Origin: Agrostemma githago
Taxonomy: Eukaryota > Streptophyta > Magnoliopsida > Caryophyllales > Caryophyllaceae
Assembly (NCBI GenBank): GCA_958450325.1
Contig: OY288244.1
Span: forward strand, 32,094,424-32,158,423
DNA length: 64,000 nt
Direction: 5' to 3'
Below the pieces are notes generated by a model. The model worked only from the letters and a program-made list of their open reading frames with translations, did no database searches and had not been told where the DNA came from. Shown piece by piece: positions 32,129 through 42,933 of the stretch; position 1 is the stretch's first letter; each line of letters starts with the position of its first letter. A program made the position numbers and the translations under genes.

Positions 32129-33260
32129 GTCAGTCACTCAGTCCAATCAAATCTCACGTGTTTTTTGACCATATTAATCGTTATACTTATTTAAGTCCTT
32201 ATGTCAATCTTTTCAATGCAACACAAAAACAGTGAATCTATTAACAGTTAAAGAACAAATGAATGTTGTCGTCAGATGAAAGCCAATCTACTTAGGTATA
32301 ATGTTTATGAATCAAGTATAACCGTATTCTTCAGTTTTTTTTTGTCGTACATAGAACAAGATGAACTATAACTTCCTGGTTAGCTGGCCAGATTTGGTGA
32401 CATACTTAATTTTTTTAGTCATTGTGTTTAGGTCTAGTAATTATCGATGAAATAGTAAGAATGAATAATAATGTTACTAATGAGTTGAATGTATAGCAAT
32501 GTAGTTTACAATATGGACTTTATTAGTTTGAATTGAATAATGGTTGTAATAATATGATGGCCAGCTTGTAGAGTCATTAGTTGGTGTGGATGATGGAGTG
32601 AAAATATATGGTAATGGTTAGTAATGTCAGAAGAGAAATCGAGAGGAACAAAAAGAAAAGAGAAGATCAGAGGGTAGGGTGGGGGCGGGGGTGGGGTACG
32701 GTGGGTGTGTGTATGTGAGTGTATGTGATAATCAACTAGTACCTTAATGATTCTTCTTTCTTACCATCTTTTAGAGGTGTAAGTGATTTCTGTTTGCAAT
32801 GACACATGTTTCATAGGGATGAATTCCCTATCATTACATGAAATGGACTTAATTTATACTCCTTTGAGTCTGAAATTGTGTGCTTTAAATTCTAAAAAGT
32901 TTACCATATTATTCAAATGATAATTGCTTACGTTTTCTTGTTATCACTAAACTCTATATTAAGGTTGATAAAGTTTTGCGAAGTATTGAGGATGAAGCTG
33001 ACTAGATCTACAAAGATGGGTGTGGATTGCTCGTTGACGGTATATAACCACGAATATTAAGAATATTGTAGTATGCATGATGTCTAGGATGCTGATACGG
33101 TGTAATTTCAATTTTATATTAATAAAAATATTGTATTTTCAGTTTTGTAGCTATCTTTTAAGCAATTATTGTACATGTATATATATTGTTGACAGGCGTT
33201 GATTATCTGTTATATACTATTGTTGTCGATCTGAATATGCATTTTTTTTAAAGAAAATTA
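32129..33260. other. AT-rich stretch after WAT1-like exons
   Basis: No further exon, ORF or repeat recognised. It would be intron and flanking DNA of the transporter fragment, or the interior of a CACTA element whose right end is at 33690. Confidence 0.4.
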
Positions 33261-33690
33261 ACACTTTTGGAATCGGTTGTGAATTAGGGCAGGTTCCAAT
33301 GGTATACCCTTTGGAACTAGTTCTGAGTTATAGGAGGTTCCAATGAGACACCTTTGGAACCGGTTGTGAATTACAACAAGTTCCAATGGTATACTTATGT
33401 AACCGATTGTGATTTACAATAGATTCCAATGGTACACCTTTGGAACCGGTTGTGAAATACAACAGGTTTCAATGGTATACCTATGGAACCGGTTGTGATT
33501 ACAAGAGGTTCCAATGTTATACCCTTTGGAACCAGTTTCTCTAACAACCGGTTCCAAAGTTGAATTTTGGAACCTTCCTACAACCAGTTCCAAAGTTTCG
33601 AACCAAAGGAATCTGTGGCAGTAGAACCCATGAAAAAAGGTTCCAAAGGGTAGTTTATAACCGGTTCCAAAGTGTAGTTTTCTACTAGTG
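33261..33690 (-). mobile_element. CACTA transposon terminus with subterminal repeats
   Basis: The segment ends ..TTTTCTACTAGTG at 33690, that is CACTAGTAGAAAA read inwards on the minus strand, a CACTA-type terminal inverted repeat. A possible 3-bp duplication AAT follows. Inside are about six tandem copies of a unit near 43 bp (TTTGGAACCGGTTGTGA plus GGTTCCAATGG), then inverted copies of the same words. Dense subterminal repeats of this kind bind the CACTA transposase. No matching left terminus was found, so the element is truncated or its left end lies beyond the nested retrotransposons. Confidence 0.65.
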
Positions 33691-33699
33691 AATGAGTAA

Positions 33700-34280
33700 G
33701 AGGGAGAAGAGAAGAAGAGATGTTATGTCGAATGAATGAGGTGAGGAGGGGTATTTATAGTTGCTCGTGTAGTTCAAATCGCCCTGTGAGACGCTTGAGT
33801 CCAGGCGCACCAGAAATCAGGCGCCTCGGTCTGTGCGCACGAGAATCAGGACGCTCGGGGTGAGGCGCCTAGAATTTTGAAGATACGATTTTGATACTTT
33901 TCAAAACCGATAGTGTGAGAATCATTTGCTAACTTAAAGGTTAAGTTTCCCCATGACCTAGCGCGCCGTTGCGCCGAGTGGGCTTCGGGTGCGCATCCCG
34001 AGGTTCGCTTGGCGCGACGTGGTGACTCGGGTTCTACTTTGTGTATTTCGGGACCGATTCGGAGTCCCGGTGTCGAAATTGACTCTAAATAGTGTCGACT
34101 CAACCGTAATGACACGACTAAGGCTGCCTTGATGTTAATTTAATTTTTCTGAATAATTATTTAATTTGTTCTATTGAAACTATCTAAAACATCGCAATCT
34201 CGCGTCGCGTTGCAGTCCGATCGTCATTGGGTGTTTGTTGGGCACTCCCGCAGCCACCAGGTCCAAATCTGGGTGTCTAC
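33700..34280 (-). mobile_element. Remnant of a B-related LTR (minus orientation)
   Basis: Ends GGGTGTCTACA like the B LTR, with a related approach sequence (GTCCGATCGTCATTGGGTG) and a TATA-like TATTTATAG at about 33752. A GC-rich set of short inverted words (GGCGCC, GCGCAC, GACGC) occurs at 33790-33870. It is clearly diverged from B. No coding sequence. Confidence 0.65.
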
Positions 34281-34388
34281 AACTCCACTTTGATTTAAAT
34301 TTAAATTCGAAATTAATCTCGTCACGAGAAAATCCGCCTACCAAAATCCCCGCCTGGCCGCGCCGGGCGTGGACGTTGTCATGTACAC
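34281..34388 (+). mobile_element. Remnant of a B-related LTR end (opposite orientation)
   Basis: This 108-bp piece aligns with the last part of the B LTR in reverse (GATTTAAATTT.., GGCCGCG.., ..GTCATGTACACA). It abuts the previous remnant directly, so two LTR fragments face each other in opposite orientation. No PBS follows. Confidence 0.6.
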
Positions 34389-35088
34389 ACTACTACTTCC
34401 ATTCCGTTGGATTCAAATGGTTATTCTAGCATTAATTAATGTAACTATCCGCAGTGGTCATCATTTTGCAAGATATGACAATAGAAAATGAAACTTAAGT
34501 GCATCAACTTCAACACAACAATGATCAAGGAATAGAATAAAGATGAGTCTACGTACCTGGACTGGTAATTTGATATGCAATATTCTATTTATAGTTCGTT
34601 AAAGGCTTGTTTTGCTTTTAATAGTGATTTGGAGATTTCCGTGAATTGGAAAAACGAGGTTATTTCACGACCGATTTATTTTACTTTTCCATGTACAAGT
34701 TTTAATCCCGTGCAAATTGCGCGGTTGTTCATTCAAAGATTATATAAATTCTTATGTGAGATGATTATTGTGAAATCTTCTCAGGTGAGATTTTTTTTTA
34801 AAAAAAAATTGTGCTACTCTTCAAAGTAAAAATTGTCTACATGTAATATTATTATTTTTATCAAGAATATCGAGGGAAATGTGAAATGAATTTTTTTCCT
34901 TTCAATTTAAAATTCATTTTAATACTCTTATATCTAAAAACATCACTCATATAGAAAAATAGTAATCGATTAATAGTTGATATTTCAAATAATTTATAAA
35001 GTTAGTCCAACAATAGTTTTCCCAACTATTATTTTGGTGGCTATCTATCTTCTTAGAGATTTGGCTCCTCAAATTAGATTAACTGAAA
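34389..35088. other. Intergenic AT-rich DNA
   Basis: No gene recognised. The region probably belongs to the Helitron that ends at 35115, but its 5' end was not located. Confidence 0.4.
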
Positions 35089-35115
35089 CCCGTGAATTTC
35101 ATGGGTATGTTCTAA
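35089..35115 (+). mobile_element. Helitron 3' terminus (+)
   Basis: CCCGTGAATTTCATGGG folds as a hairpin. Six bases further is CTAA followed by T, fitting the Helitron rule of a hairpin then CTRR inserted before T. The 5' end is not identified. Confidence 0.5.
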
Positions 35116-36190
35116 TATGTGGTTATAATGTAGAACTTATGACAAAATATATAATTTGAATCATATAAATGCGTTTACAATTCATAGCATAATTTTAATG
35201 TAATTAAATAAGCTCCTCGACATAAAATCCATGTATTCCTCCGCACATTTCCGCTCACATTCAAAAAAGAGAGAAAATTCAATCAGCTACCATTGTTAAC
35301 GGATTAAATTAGTCAAATTCACCAAATTAAGGAGGGGGTGGAAGATTAAGCGGTAGAGTGATTACTAATTGAGGCCGAGGTTAAGGTGATTTTCAATGCT
35401 TTTATAAATATTAGTGAAATAGTGAAAACAATATTTATAACTAAAATATCACACAACAATTTAATAAACCTTTGAATCACAATTTCTAATTGAATATTGA
35501 ATCAATTCAATATTTTAGGGTGCCTCGAAGAATAACTGCACAAAGATTCATCAAACAAAAGTAAACATATAAATTAGTTAGAAAAATATAATATCATTTA
35601 TTTCTACCATTTATCCATATAATCATAATCATATACAGGAATATTTATAGATTATACCAAAATCAGTTAGAAAAAATTAGGGTTAAAAAAATTTGAGTTT
35701 TAGACAGAGGGACCTACGGTGGCAGGAGAGGGACGATGGTCGGGGGCGTAGGGACGACAATCCTGCGAACAAAAGAAAAATCAATATCAGATCAAAGCTT
35801 AATAAATCAATAATCGACATTACTTCGTGAACCCAACATAATCAATCAAAAATCAATATGCAGTGACATCATCATCATCTAAAACAAAGAAGAAAGAGAG
35901 AGCGCATAATAAGGAGGCAATCGTAAACTCAATAAGGGGAAATTAATTTTTTTTATTAATTGGAAGGATTTGTAAAATTGGCAGAAGATAAATATGTCTC
36001 TCTTTAAAAAAGTGATTAATTCTTGTAAATTGAGATGAATTTTTTTTTTGTGTGTTTATAAGTCAATGAGTTTCTAACTGCTTGACAGTTTCTTAAAAAA
36101 AACTGCTCATGAGTTTTAAACTGCTGGACGGTTTCTTTAAAAAAAAATGTTCATCAGTTATAATTTAGGGTAACATCTTGCTAAATACTC
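35116..36190. other. Intergenic, no gene seen
   Basis: AT-rich with short poly-A/T runs and no coding signal. Two diverged copies of a C/A-CTG-CTxGACxGTTTCTT segment occur at about 36077 and 36118. Confidence 0.4.
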
Positions 36191-36293
36191 AACACGTAGT
36201 ACTTGCCACATCAGCGACAAATCAGCGCCACGTGAGACGATGACGTGGGTGAATGTGGTGCGAGTATTTTCTTCAGCTTTAATATATAAAAGA
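36191..36293 (-). mobile_element. Helitron 5' terminus (minus strand)
   Basis: On the minus strand the segment begins TCTTTTATATATTAAAGCTG and continues with CACGTCATCG and CACGTGGCGC words. This is the look of plant Helitron 5' ends; the host base T follows at 36294. The element would extend leftwards. Its 3' end was not found. Confidence 0.5.
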
Positions 36294-37105
36294 TTATTGA
36301 TTACTCCGTAATGGAGGAATTTCATTACCAAACCCTAAACCGTACCCTAGGTAATTGGGAACTCCATCCCACATAAATTGACGAATTTGATTGCTTCATC
36401 GGGAAAAGTCAAAGACTAGCTAGGGCGACCAAACAAGTTATTCGTAAACCAACCTGGAAATTAACGACTATGCCTGCCTACACCTTTCAGGGGCTTCTAA
36501 CCAATGGAAAAATCATGTCAAATAATTCGACACCGTACCTCAAAATTAAGAGAGGATGAGGCGAGGACAGAGTTAGATTTCATCAAAGATTGTCAGGCCG
36601 GCCGCAAAGGAGAATTGAACAGATTAAAACTAGTGTCATTAAGCGCATTGAACTAATATTAAGCAACCAGTTTATGGGAGCGACATTGAGTTGTCGCTTC
36701 TAATAGGAGTAGATGAGATAGACCAACAGGAATTAGTTTAATCCTTTTAGTTTCAAAATTTGGCATTATTGTACATTTTTATAATAGTATTGCCTTTTTG
36801 ATGTTAATGGAAATTAAAGCTCACATTTCATTTTAACAGTTTAAGAAAAAAGTAGTTACACAATTCGGACGATGGCACAAGAAACACATATAACTAGATC
36901 CACGCACCAACTTTAATTCCTGTAACATTGTTATTAAAGACCACAATACTAAAATTGACTAAATAATAGTCATGCATCATACAAACTGATCACGTACCAT
37001 TATGTATGTGTGTTATATTGTTACAGTGGAGTAATATAATTATTCCCCAATTTATCCTTGAATAAATTCAAGTTGGTTGGGGATATGATCATACATATGA
37101 TGTGA
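36294..37105. other. Intergenic, downstream flank of LTP gene
   Basis: No ORF or repeat recognised. It contains the presumed 3' flank of the LTP gene; a clear polyadenylation signal could not be fixed. Confidence 0.4.
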
Positions 37106-37399
37106 TTAAGTGCACGTAATAGTGACTCCACAAATGGAAGCTACACGCTTAGCGTTAGGAGAGTCTACGTATTGCTTAAAAGCAGGGACATTCTTGTACG
37201 CACACAAGCATGATTTTTGATCCGCCAATTGGGTGCAACACTCTTGTGTTGGTCGTTGCTCTGACGACCTTATTGCCAGTGAACATGGCTCTAACAAAGT
37301 CGGTATGCATGACTCCGCCTCGGCTGCCACTCCTAGGCTCCCCACAGTTGCCACAATAACCACCGCCATCAGAGCAAAGACAACCAACTTGTTGGCCAT
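37106..37399 (-). CDS. Type-2 non-specific lipid-transfer protein precursor
   Basis: A 97-residue intronless gene. The open frame runs 40 codons further upstream but has no ATG there, so the ATG at 37397-37399 is the start. Residues 1 to about 28 are a signal peptide (Lys4, then a Leu/Val/Ala-rich core, AAEA cleavage region). The mature part is about 7 kDa. The eight-cysteine motif is complete: C31, C39, C54-C55, C64-Leu-C66, C90, C96, with spacings C-X7-C-X14-CC-X8-CXC-X23-C-X5-C. Leu between the two cysteines of CXC and the short length fit type 2 (nsLTP2) and not type 1. Such proteins are secreted, bind lipids in a tunnel held by four disulfides, and act in cuticle or suberin deposition and defence. 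This is the only intact host gene I can support. Confidence 0.9.
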   Translation of the reverse strand: MANKLVVFALMAVVIVATVGSLGVAAEAESCIPTLLEPCSLAIRSSEQRPTQECCTQLADQKSCLCAYKNVPAFKQYVDSPNAKRVASICGVTITCT

Positions 37400-37442
37400 C
37401 ACTATCAACGTCGTTGAAATAATAACAATAATACAATGGTAA

Positions 37443-37452
37443 ATAATATACA
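37443..37452 (-). promoter_or_regulatory. Candidate TATA box of the LTP gene
   Basis: GTATATTATT on the minus strand, about 45 bases upstream of the ATG. A second TTTATAAC lies near 37523. Either could serve; the closer one would leave a very short leader. Confidence 0.3.
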
Positions 37453-37896
37453 AGAAATAATTATTAGATTGGCGGGGAAAATGGGGAGTCTGAAGTGCGA
37501 ATTTATAATGAAACAACAAATGTTATAAAGTTGTTATTGAAGAAAATCACATAATCATATTCTAATTAAAGATATATACATCTATTTTAATTTATTGTAA
37601 TCTTTAAAATTGATCCTAAGAACTTGGATGAGACACTATATTTTAATCCCTATTATATCATTATACACTCTATATTAGTTTTTATTGTAATAATATAATT
37701 ATATCCTACCTAAAATATAGGATCTAGCTTATTTTTACAAAAAGAAATGACCACGTCATAAACGATTTAACATGTGTCTTTGTATGATATGTGTTAATAT
37801 GTTAATTAAAACAACTATCACAATGTAATACTCGTATGAATTAATATTTCATTTTCTCGTGATAATATTATTATGATTCTTAGTTTAATTAACATA

Positions 37897-39062
37897 CTAG
37901 TGCATAACCCGTGCCTACGCACGATTTTAATTAATTTTTGCTTATACAAATAGTTTAGTGACTTACAAAATTATATTTCCTTTGCCTAGGTGATCAATAG
38001 CTTACACTTTTGTAGTTTTAGTGTTTCAGTCAACCGTTCACGCATCGGTTTTGAGTAAAATTTGCACTTTATCTTTTGTTTTTAAGCATAATAAAAACAA
38101 TTATTTTCCATTAGAATAGAATGAGTATAAAATTAGTAACATGATCACTCATATAATAAATATGATATACTCGTATCATTTACGCTTTTATCTTCTTTTA
38201 TATGTCATTAATTAAAAAATGATCTTTTATAAGAAATATACATGACAAATGAATGCGAGCACATTTTGTTCATATGACATAATAAGCTCAACATATAAGT
38301 AAGAAATAATATTGGATGTCTTATTTTTTTCTTAGCTATTTTAGGCTTGGGAAAAAAAAATTAGATCACATTCAACATTACTATTCCTAGGAAAAACTAC
38401 ACAAAAGCTTTGTAGATTTAACCTTTAGTAGAATATTTATTTTTAGAAAAATAATTTGTTTCTAAATTTAAGGATTATGATTTGAAATGAATGTCTAAAT
38501 TTGGATGTAGATCTATCGAATTTCTAATGGCCTGGACTCGTAAACCCAATTCATTTTAGGTTCGAGAGTAAGACCCGAAAATTTTGATCCACGATCCGTT
38601 TTGCTTGAACATGATATGATTCGTCAAAATATGACCTGTTGGATACTTGGATCGGTGACGTGTCATTAGAATTATAATTGTGTGGTGAAAGAAAGAGAGA
38701 CAATAAATATAATGAAGGGAGGAAAATGAGAAATGATCTGGTATAGTACTTTAAGGGTATGAGACATTTTAATCCCTATTTTATACTCCCTCTGTCCCAA
38801 TGAATTGTTTGCCTATTCCATATTAGAGCGTCTCAATGAATTGTTTGCCTTTCTATTTTAGGAATATTTTTATATGCAATTTGATCATTCTCATGAGTTT
38901 TGCTCTGCATGTCACTCCCTCATTGGTTCCCTTAACCTTGGTGCCAAAAGGAAAGGTAAACAATTCATTGGAACGGAGGGAGTAATAACAAGGTTTTTTA
39001 GTCCCTCCACGTTCATTCTCACCAAAAAATGCTTACGTGTCACTCGTACAATTATTTATAGA
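37897..39062 (-). mobile_element. Probable non-autonomous Helitron
   Basis: Read on the minus strand it begins TCTATAAATAATTGTACGAG. It ends with a hairpin (CGTGCGTAGGCACGGG), then TTATGCA and CTAG. The flanking + strand bases are A (37896) and T (39063), as expected for insertion between A and T without duplication. 1166 bp, no RepHel coding sequence, and it carries the Stowaway MITE at 38786-38982. Confidence 0.55.
38786..38982. mobile_element. Stowaway-type MITE
   Basis: Terminal inverted repeats CTCCCTCTGTCCCAATGAAT and its reverse at the right end (ATTCATTGGAACGGAGGGAG), flanked by TA on both sides. 197 bp, no coding capacity. The CTCCCTCCGTCCC end is typical of Tc1/mariner-derived Stowaway elements of plants. 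Part of the left repeat is duplicated inside at about 38828. Confidence 0.9.
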
Positions 39063-39389
39063 TTTATTTACTAACCCAATAACTACCCAAGTTAACTCAT
39101 TTTTAATCTTAGTTAAATTTTAACTTCAATTTTATCATCCCTAAAAAAAACTACAATTTTATCAATTTTCAAGCTTTTAAATTACATTTACTTTCCTTAT
39201 TATTTTTGTGGTGACTACTCTTTATGCTATACATACTGAGTACTAAATATTCGTAATTAAATTAGTTAAAAATGTATTTTTTATTTAATTGAGATAATAT
39301 TTCGTTAAACAATTTAGTGAATTAGGTTTAATGTAAGAAAATCGTATTATTCGAAGCCTTTTGACAATTTGTTAAAATTTTATCTTTTA
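39063..39389. other. Intergenic AT-rich spacer
   Basis: Nothing recognised. Confidence 0.4.
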
Positions 39390-40435
39390 CGTAACACCCC
39401 TGATTTTATAAATTAAATTATATTAAAGTTATGTTCGTATTTTTATTTTATTCACGATTTAACTCGTAATTCTTAAAATTATTATAAAGCGAATTTATCA
39501 TTTAATCGTTTCAAACTCCTAAAATTCTATTTGTCTAAGAAACTCTTCGTATATTTCAAATATATTTTTATTTCCGTTTCAATTTATTTTAAACATTTAA
39601 TCTAATTCTTATCGAGAGTCTATTACAGCGATTTAAATTCTAAATTCTTTTTATTTATTTATATTTAAGCTCGAATTTCTATTTTCGACTCGAAACTCAT
39701 TTATTTTAAGTTTCGTCAAAACATCTATTACTTTTCCTCGAGAAATCGATTTAATTCACTTTATCGAAGATTTATTATTCATCTGGAAATACTATTTCAT
39801 CGTCTAATTATTTATTTCTATAAACTTCGTTTTCGTCTCGAATACTTTATTTACTCATTTTATTTGACGGCCCGATTATTTATTAATTTTATTGACTCGA
39901 TTTTAATTCCATTTCGTGGGTCAGCCAACTTATCGTTACGAAATTCGTCTCCTACCCGATTTTTAATCCGTATAGTTCTTTTAACCCACCTTGATCCTTG
40001 ATCATTTTTCCCCTCACTCCTCCATTGCCTCACTACTTTCCTCTCATTCAAAGTATCTTACTATTAATGTATACATTCCCCTACCCCTTTTTATTTTCTC
40101 GGCTTCATCATTGATCCCCTTTAAGTCCAACTCTTCGTTCCTCCTCTCATCTACATTTTGTTTTACCGGTCATCGATCATTTTCCTCCGTGTAACTGAAG
40201 CTGCAGCCACCACCAACGTCTTTATCATCCATCACCATCGATCGTCATCACCCCTGATTTTCATCGACGTATGTCCCTGTGATGGTAAGTTTCTATCTTC
40301 TTCTTCTTCTTCTTCTTCTTCTACGTTTGTGCGTCGTTGTTGTTGTTGTTCGTTGTTTCTTCTCGTCTGTCCTCTTCTACATTGTCTTCTTCCTCTTTGT
40401 TCTGTATGTTGCTGCTGTTGTTGTTTATTTCTACT
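39390..40435 (+). mobile_element. Element E: decayed LTR, left part
   Basis: Starts CGTAACACCCC, like the chromovirus LTR start TGTAACACCCC of element A with one change. It then becomes CT-rich with a CTT microsatellite at about 40298-40322 and TGTTG/CTG-rich stretches. It is interrupted at 40436 by element D and continues at 46561. No PBS, gag or pol was found, so it is probably a solo or truncated LTR. The short ORFs across it are not genes. Confidence 0.45.
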
Positions 40436-41646
40436 TGATAGATCGTATTTAGTACGGGTCGGAAGCGTCGATTTATGAGTATATTTGGTGAAGTGATAAG
40501 GGTTCTGGGCTTAATTGAGTAGAATTCTCATTTTACAATATTAATTGTAATTGAGAATAACTATGTGATTTAATTGGAGCATGGAAGGGAAAAGCTCAAC
40601 CGAAGCTGGAGAACCGACAGTCTTACGCAGCTCAGGAATTGAAGACGGAACTTAAGTTTCTTTAGGTTCCATGACAACTTAGTATTTATTAGGATTATTA
40701 TATTTTATTATTTTATTTTGTTATTAGCTTTTGGTAATTATTAGACTTTCCTATTATTATTAGACTACTATTATTACTTGTTTATATAGTCATTACAAGA
40801 ATTAGTTTAGAGGGGAGCGATTATGAACCCTAGTTTTCTCAAGATTATGTGTAACTAATCTTTTCTTCTCGGTAAGACATTGAAGCGCTTAATTATCGAT
40901 TGTGAGTTTGAAAGTTCTTATTTTTACTCTTGATTATTGATCAATTGCTCAGTTTAATTATATGAATCTTGTTATTGATTTCTGGATTGATGAACTAGTT
41001 ATCTTTTGCATCGTTCTATTGTTAATTTTGTTAATTGAACAGGATTTGTTGATGAACTTGACCTGAGTAACATTTAAGACTTAATTATTGAACGGGATTC
41101 GTTGATATTAAGACTTAGAAGCAATTATCATAGATTTATAGCACAACTGGATTGTATGTGTTTATTTATCTCTTTATCGAGTTCTCTATATATTAATGCT
41201 GCTATTAAATTAAATCTAGAACTGGATTGTTTAGGATGTTTAACAGTTAGATCTAATTAAGAACGGGATACATTTTAGTTAGTTATTCATAAGGAGGATT
41301 AGAATCTACGATTCTCGATAAAGTAGTCAAGAATAATAATTTGAACCGGATTTCGATGATCAATTGTGATTAAGTTGTGGGTTTCCACTTGACCCGAGAC
41401 CTTTTAATCATTTGATTTATTAGTTAAAGTTTTCATCTTTATCGTTTTAGTTATTAGACAATCATTCAAAACTCCCATATTTATTCTATACTTAATTAGT
41501 TTATTATTGTTCTACGTTAGTAAACAGTTATAGTTAAACCAATTCCTTGTGGGTTCGACCCTTATTTCCATTATACTATTATTTTTGTTGGTTGGTTATA
41601 AGTGATTATAAATTGTAAATAGAGGCATATGACTTTATTTATGTCA
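40436..41646 (+). repeat. Element D 5' LTR
   Basis: TGATAGATCG.. to ..TTATGTCA. Shares its start, end and most of its length with 45340-46555. Confidence 0.9.
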
Positions 41647-41651
41647 AATTT

Positions 41652-41669
41652 TGGCGCCGTTGACGGGGA
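41652..41669 (+). other. Primer-binding site of element D
   Basis: TGGCGCCGTTGACGGGGA, one base different from the Athila-type PBS of elements C and G. Confidence 0.88.
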
Positions 41670-41803
41670 ATTGGCGTTAATTGTTTTTGTGTGTTAGTGT
41701 AGAGATTTTCAGTTAGTTTTTTTAGTCATCATTTATTTTAGAGAGACTAGTTTAGTTTTAATTTTTGTTGAGTGTTTTTAGTGAGTCTTAATTTACCCGA
41801 TAG

Positions 41804-42933
41804 ATGGCGACTAAATATTTTCCTCAATATGAGCATGAAATATTTTACAAATATTTTGATAGATTGAGTATGTCTCTAGATGTCGTCACTGATATCAAAT
41901 TTGGTAACTCTGTCATGTGGTATACAATGGGTTAAATGATGAAACATTGATGCATGTTGATCCTTTATGTGAGGGGAGATTCGTTGATGGACTTAGTTAT
42001 GAAGAGAAGTGGGAACTTTTCATGTACTTGGCTCGTTACATTGAAGAATGGGAGTTGGAAAAATCACGCTCTAGGACGCCTTCAATGAGTCTCAATAAAA
42101 ATTTGAACACCCAACATGATTCTCGTATATCCACTGAAGACATGATTAGAGACTTGATTGCTTCTCAGATGACCCTTCAAGCTAGTATGGATCAATACGA
42201 GCAAGTGAACAATGTTAGTATCGAGAACCTTGAGAGTCATGTAGTGCAAATAACGGATTCTAATGATAGACATGAGGCACCTGATGAGTCCTCTCTTAAT
42301 GTTAAGGAGTTTGGAGTTAGTAAGAACATAGAGTTTGATGACACTCTCCCCCTTCAACCCGATTTAGTATGTCACTCGTATAAAGAGTGCAATAGTTATG
42401 ATGACGATGGTTTTTGGGATAACGAGGAGGATGAATATGATGATTCGATATACTCCTCACCCTCTTCTACTATATTTACACATATTGATTCCTCTTGTGA
42501 TAACAAAACAAACGTTGAGGAAGATTCCTCAAGTCAAAATGATATGAGTGATAGTTCAATCTTGGAGGATTCTCCAGTTGTGATTGTTGAGAATGAGCAA
42601 AGAGAAATGAGTGTGACCGTTGAGGAGACTATGGAAGTCGGAGTAGGAGAAGAGGAGATAGTTGTTTTTGATGAGCCGAAAGATGATTTTCCCAAGAGAA
42701 GTGAATTAGTGTGCATGAACGGTGATGAAAAGGTGGAAGAAATAGAGGGCATGAATATTAAATTTAATATTCACAATGAAGGACCACCATCGATACCATT
42801 CCAGTCTTCATCGGTGTTAATTCTGGGAAAGTTTTATGTTCATCCTCGAGCCTATTTGACTGTACCAATGAAAAATCCATCTTATAAAGAGGAGTACATT
42901 GATTTTAATTCATTTTTGAGCATAGAGGGTTGA
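41804..42933 (+). pseudogene. Element D shortened gag-like protein (one frameshift)
   Basis: ATG at 41804 opens a 44-codon frame. A shift of one base near 41913-41919 is needed to join the 338-codon frame 41917-42933, which itself has no ATG at its start (GTG). Around the join the sequence parallels the last third of the Athila capsid region in element C (the YNG-L-DET segment, then a WEL....A helix near residues 32-45 of the second frame). The upstream capsid helices are absent. The remaining ~290 residues are acidic and Ser/Asp/Glu-rich, with no zinc knuckle or protease motif. It is thus a mini-gag with a lineage-specific acidic tail. How it would join particles is unknown. Confidence 0.65.

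Noticed and set aside
33261..33535. CRISPR-like regular repeat
   Set aside because: Units are head-to-tail without unique spacers, in a plant transposon end. It is a CACTA subterminal array.
37400..37519. N-terminal extension of the LTP
   Set aside because: The open frame extends 40 codons but contains no ATG. The signal peptide begins at the ATG at 37399.
39390..40435. Host gene leader suggested by CT-rich sequence and short ORFs
   Set aside because: The chromovirus-like start TAACACCCC and lack of any domain fit a decayed LTR better.
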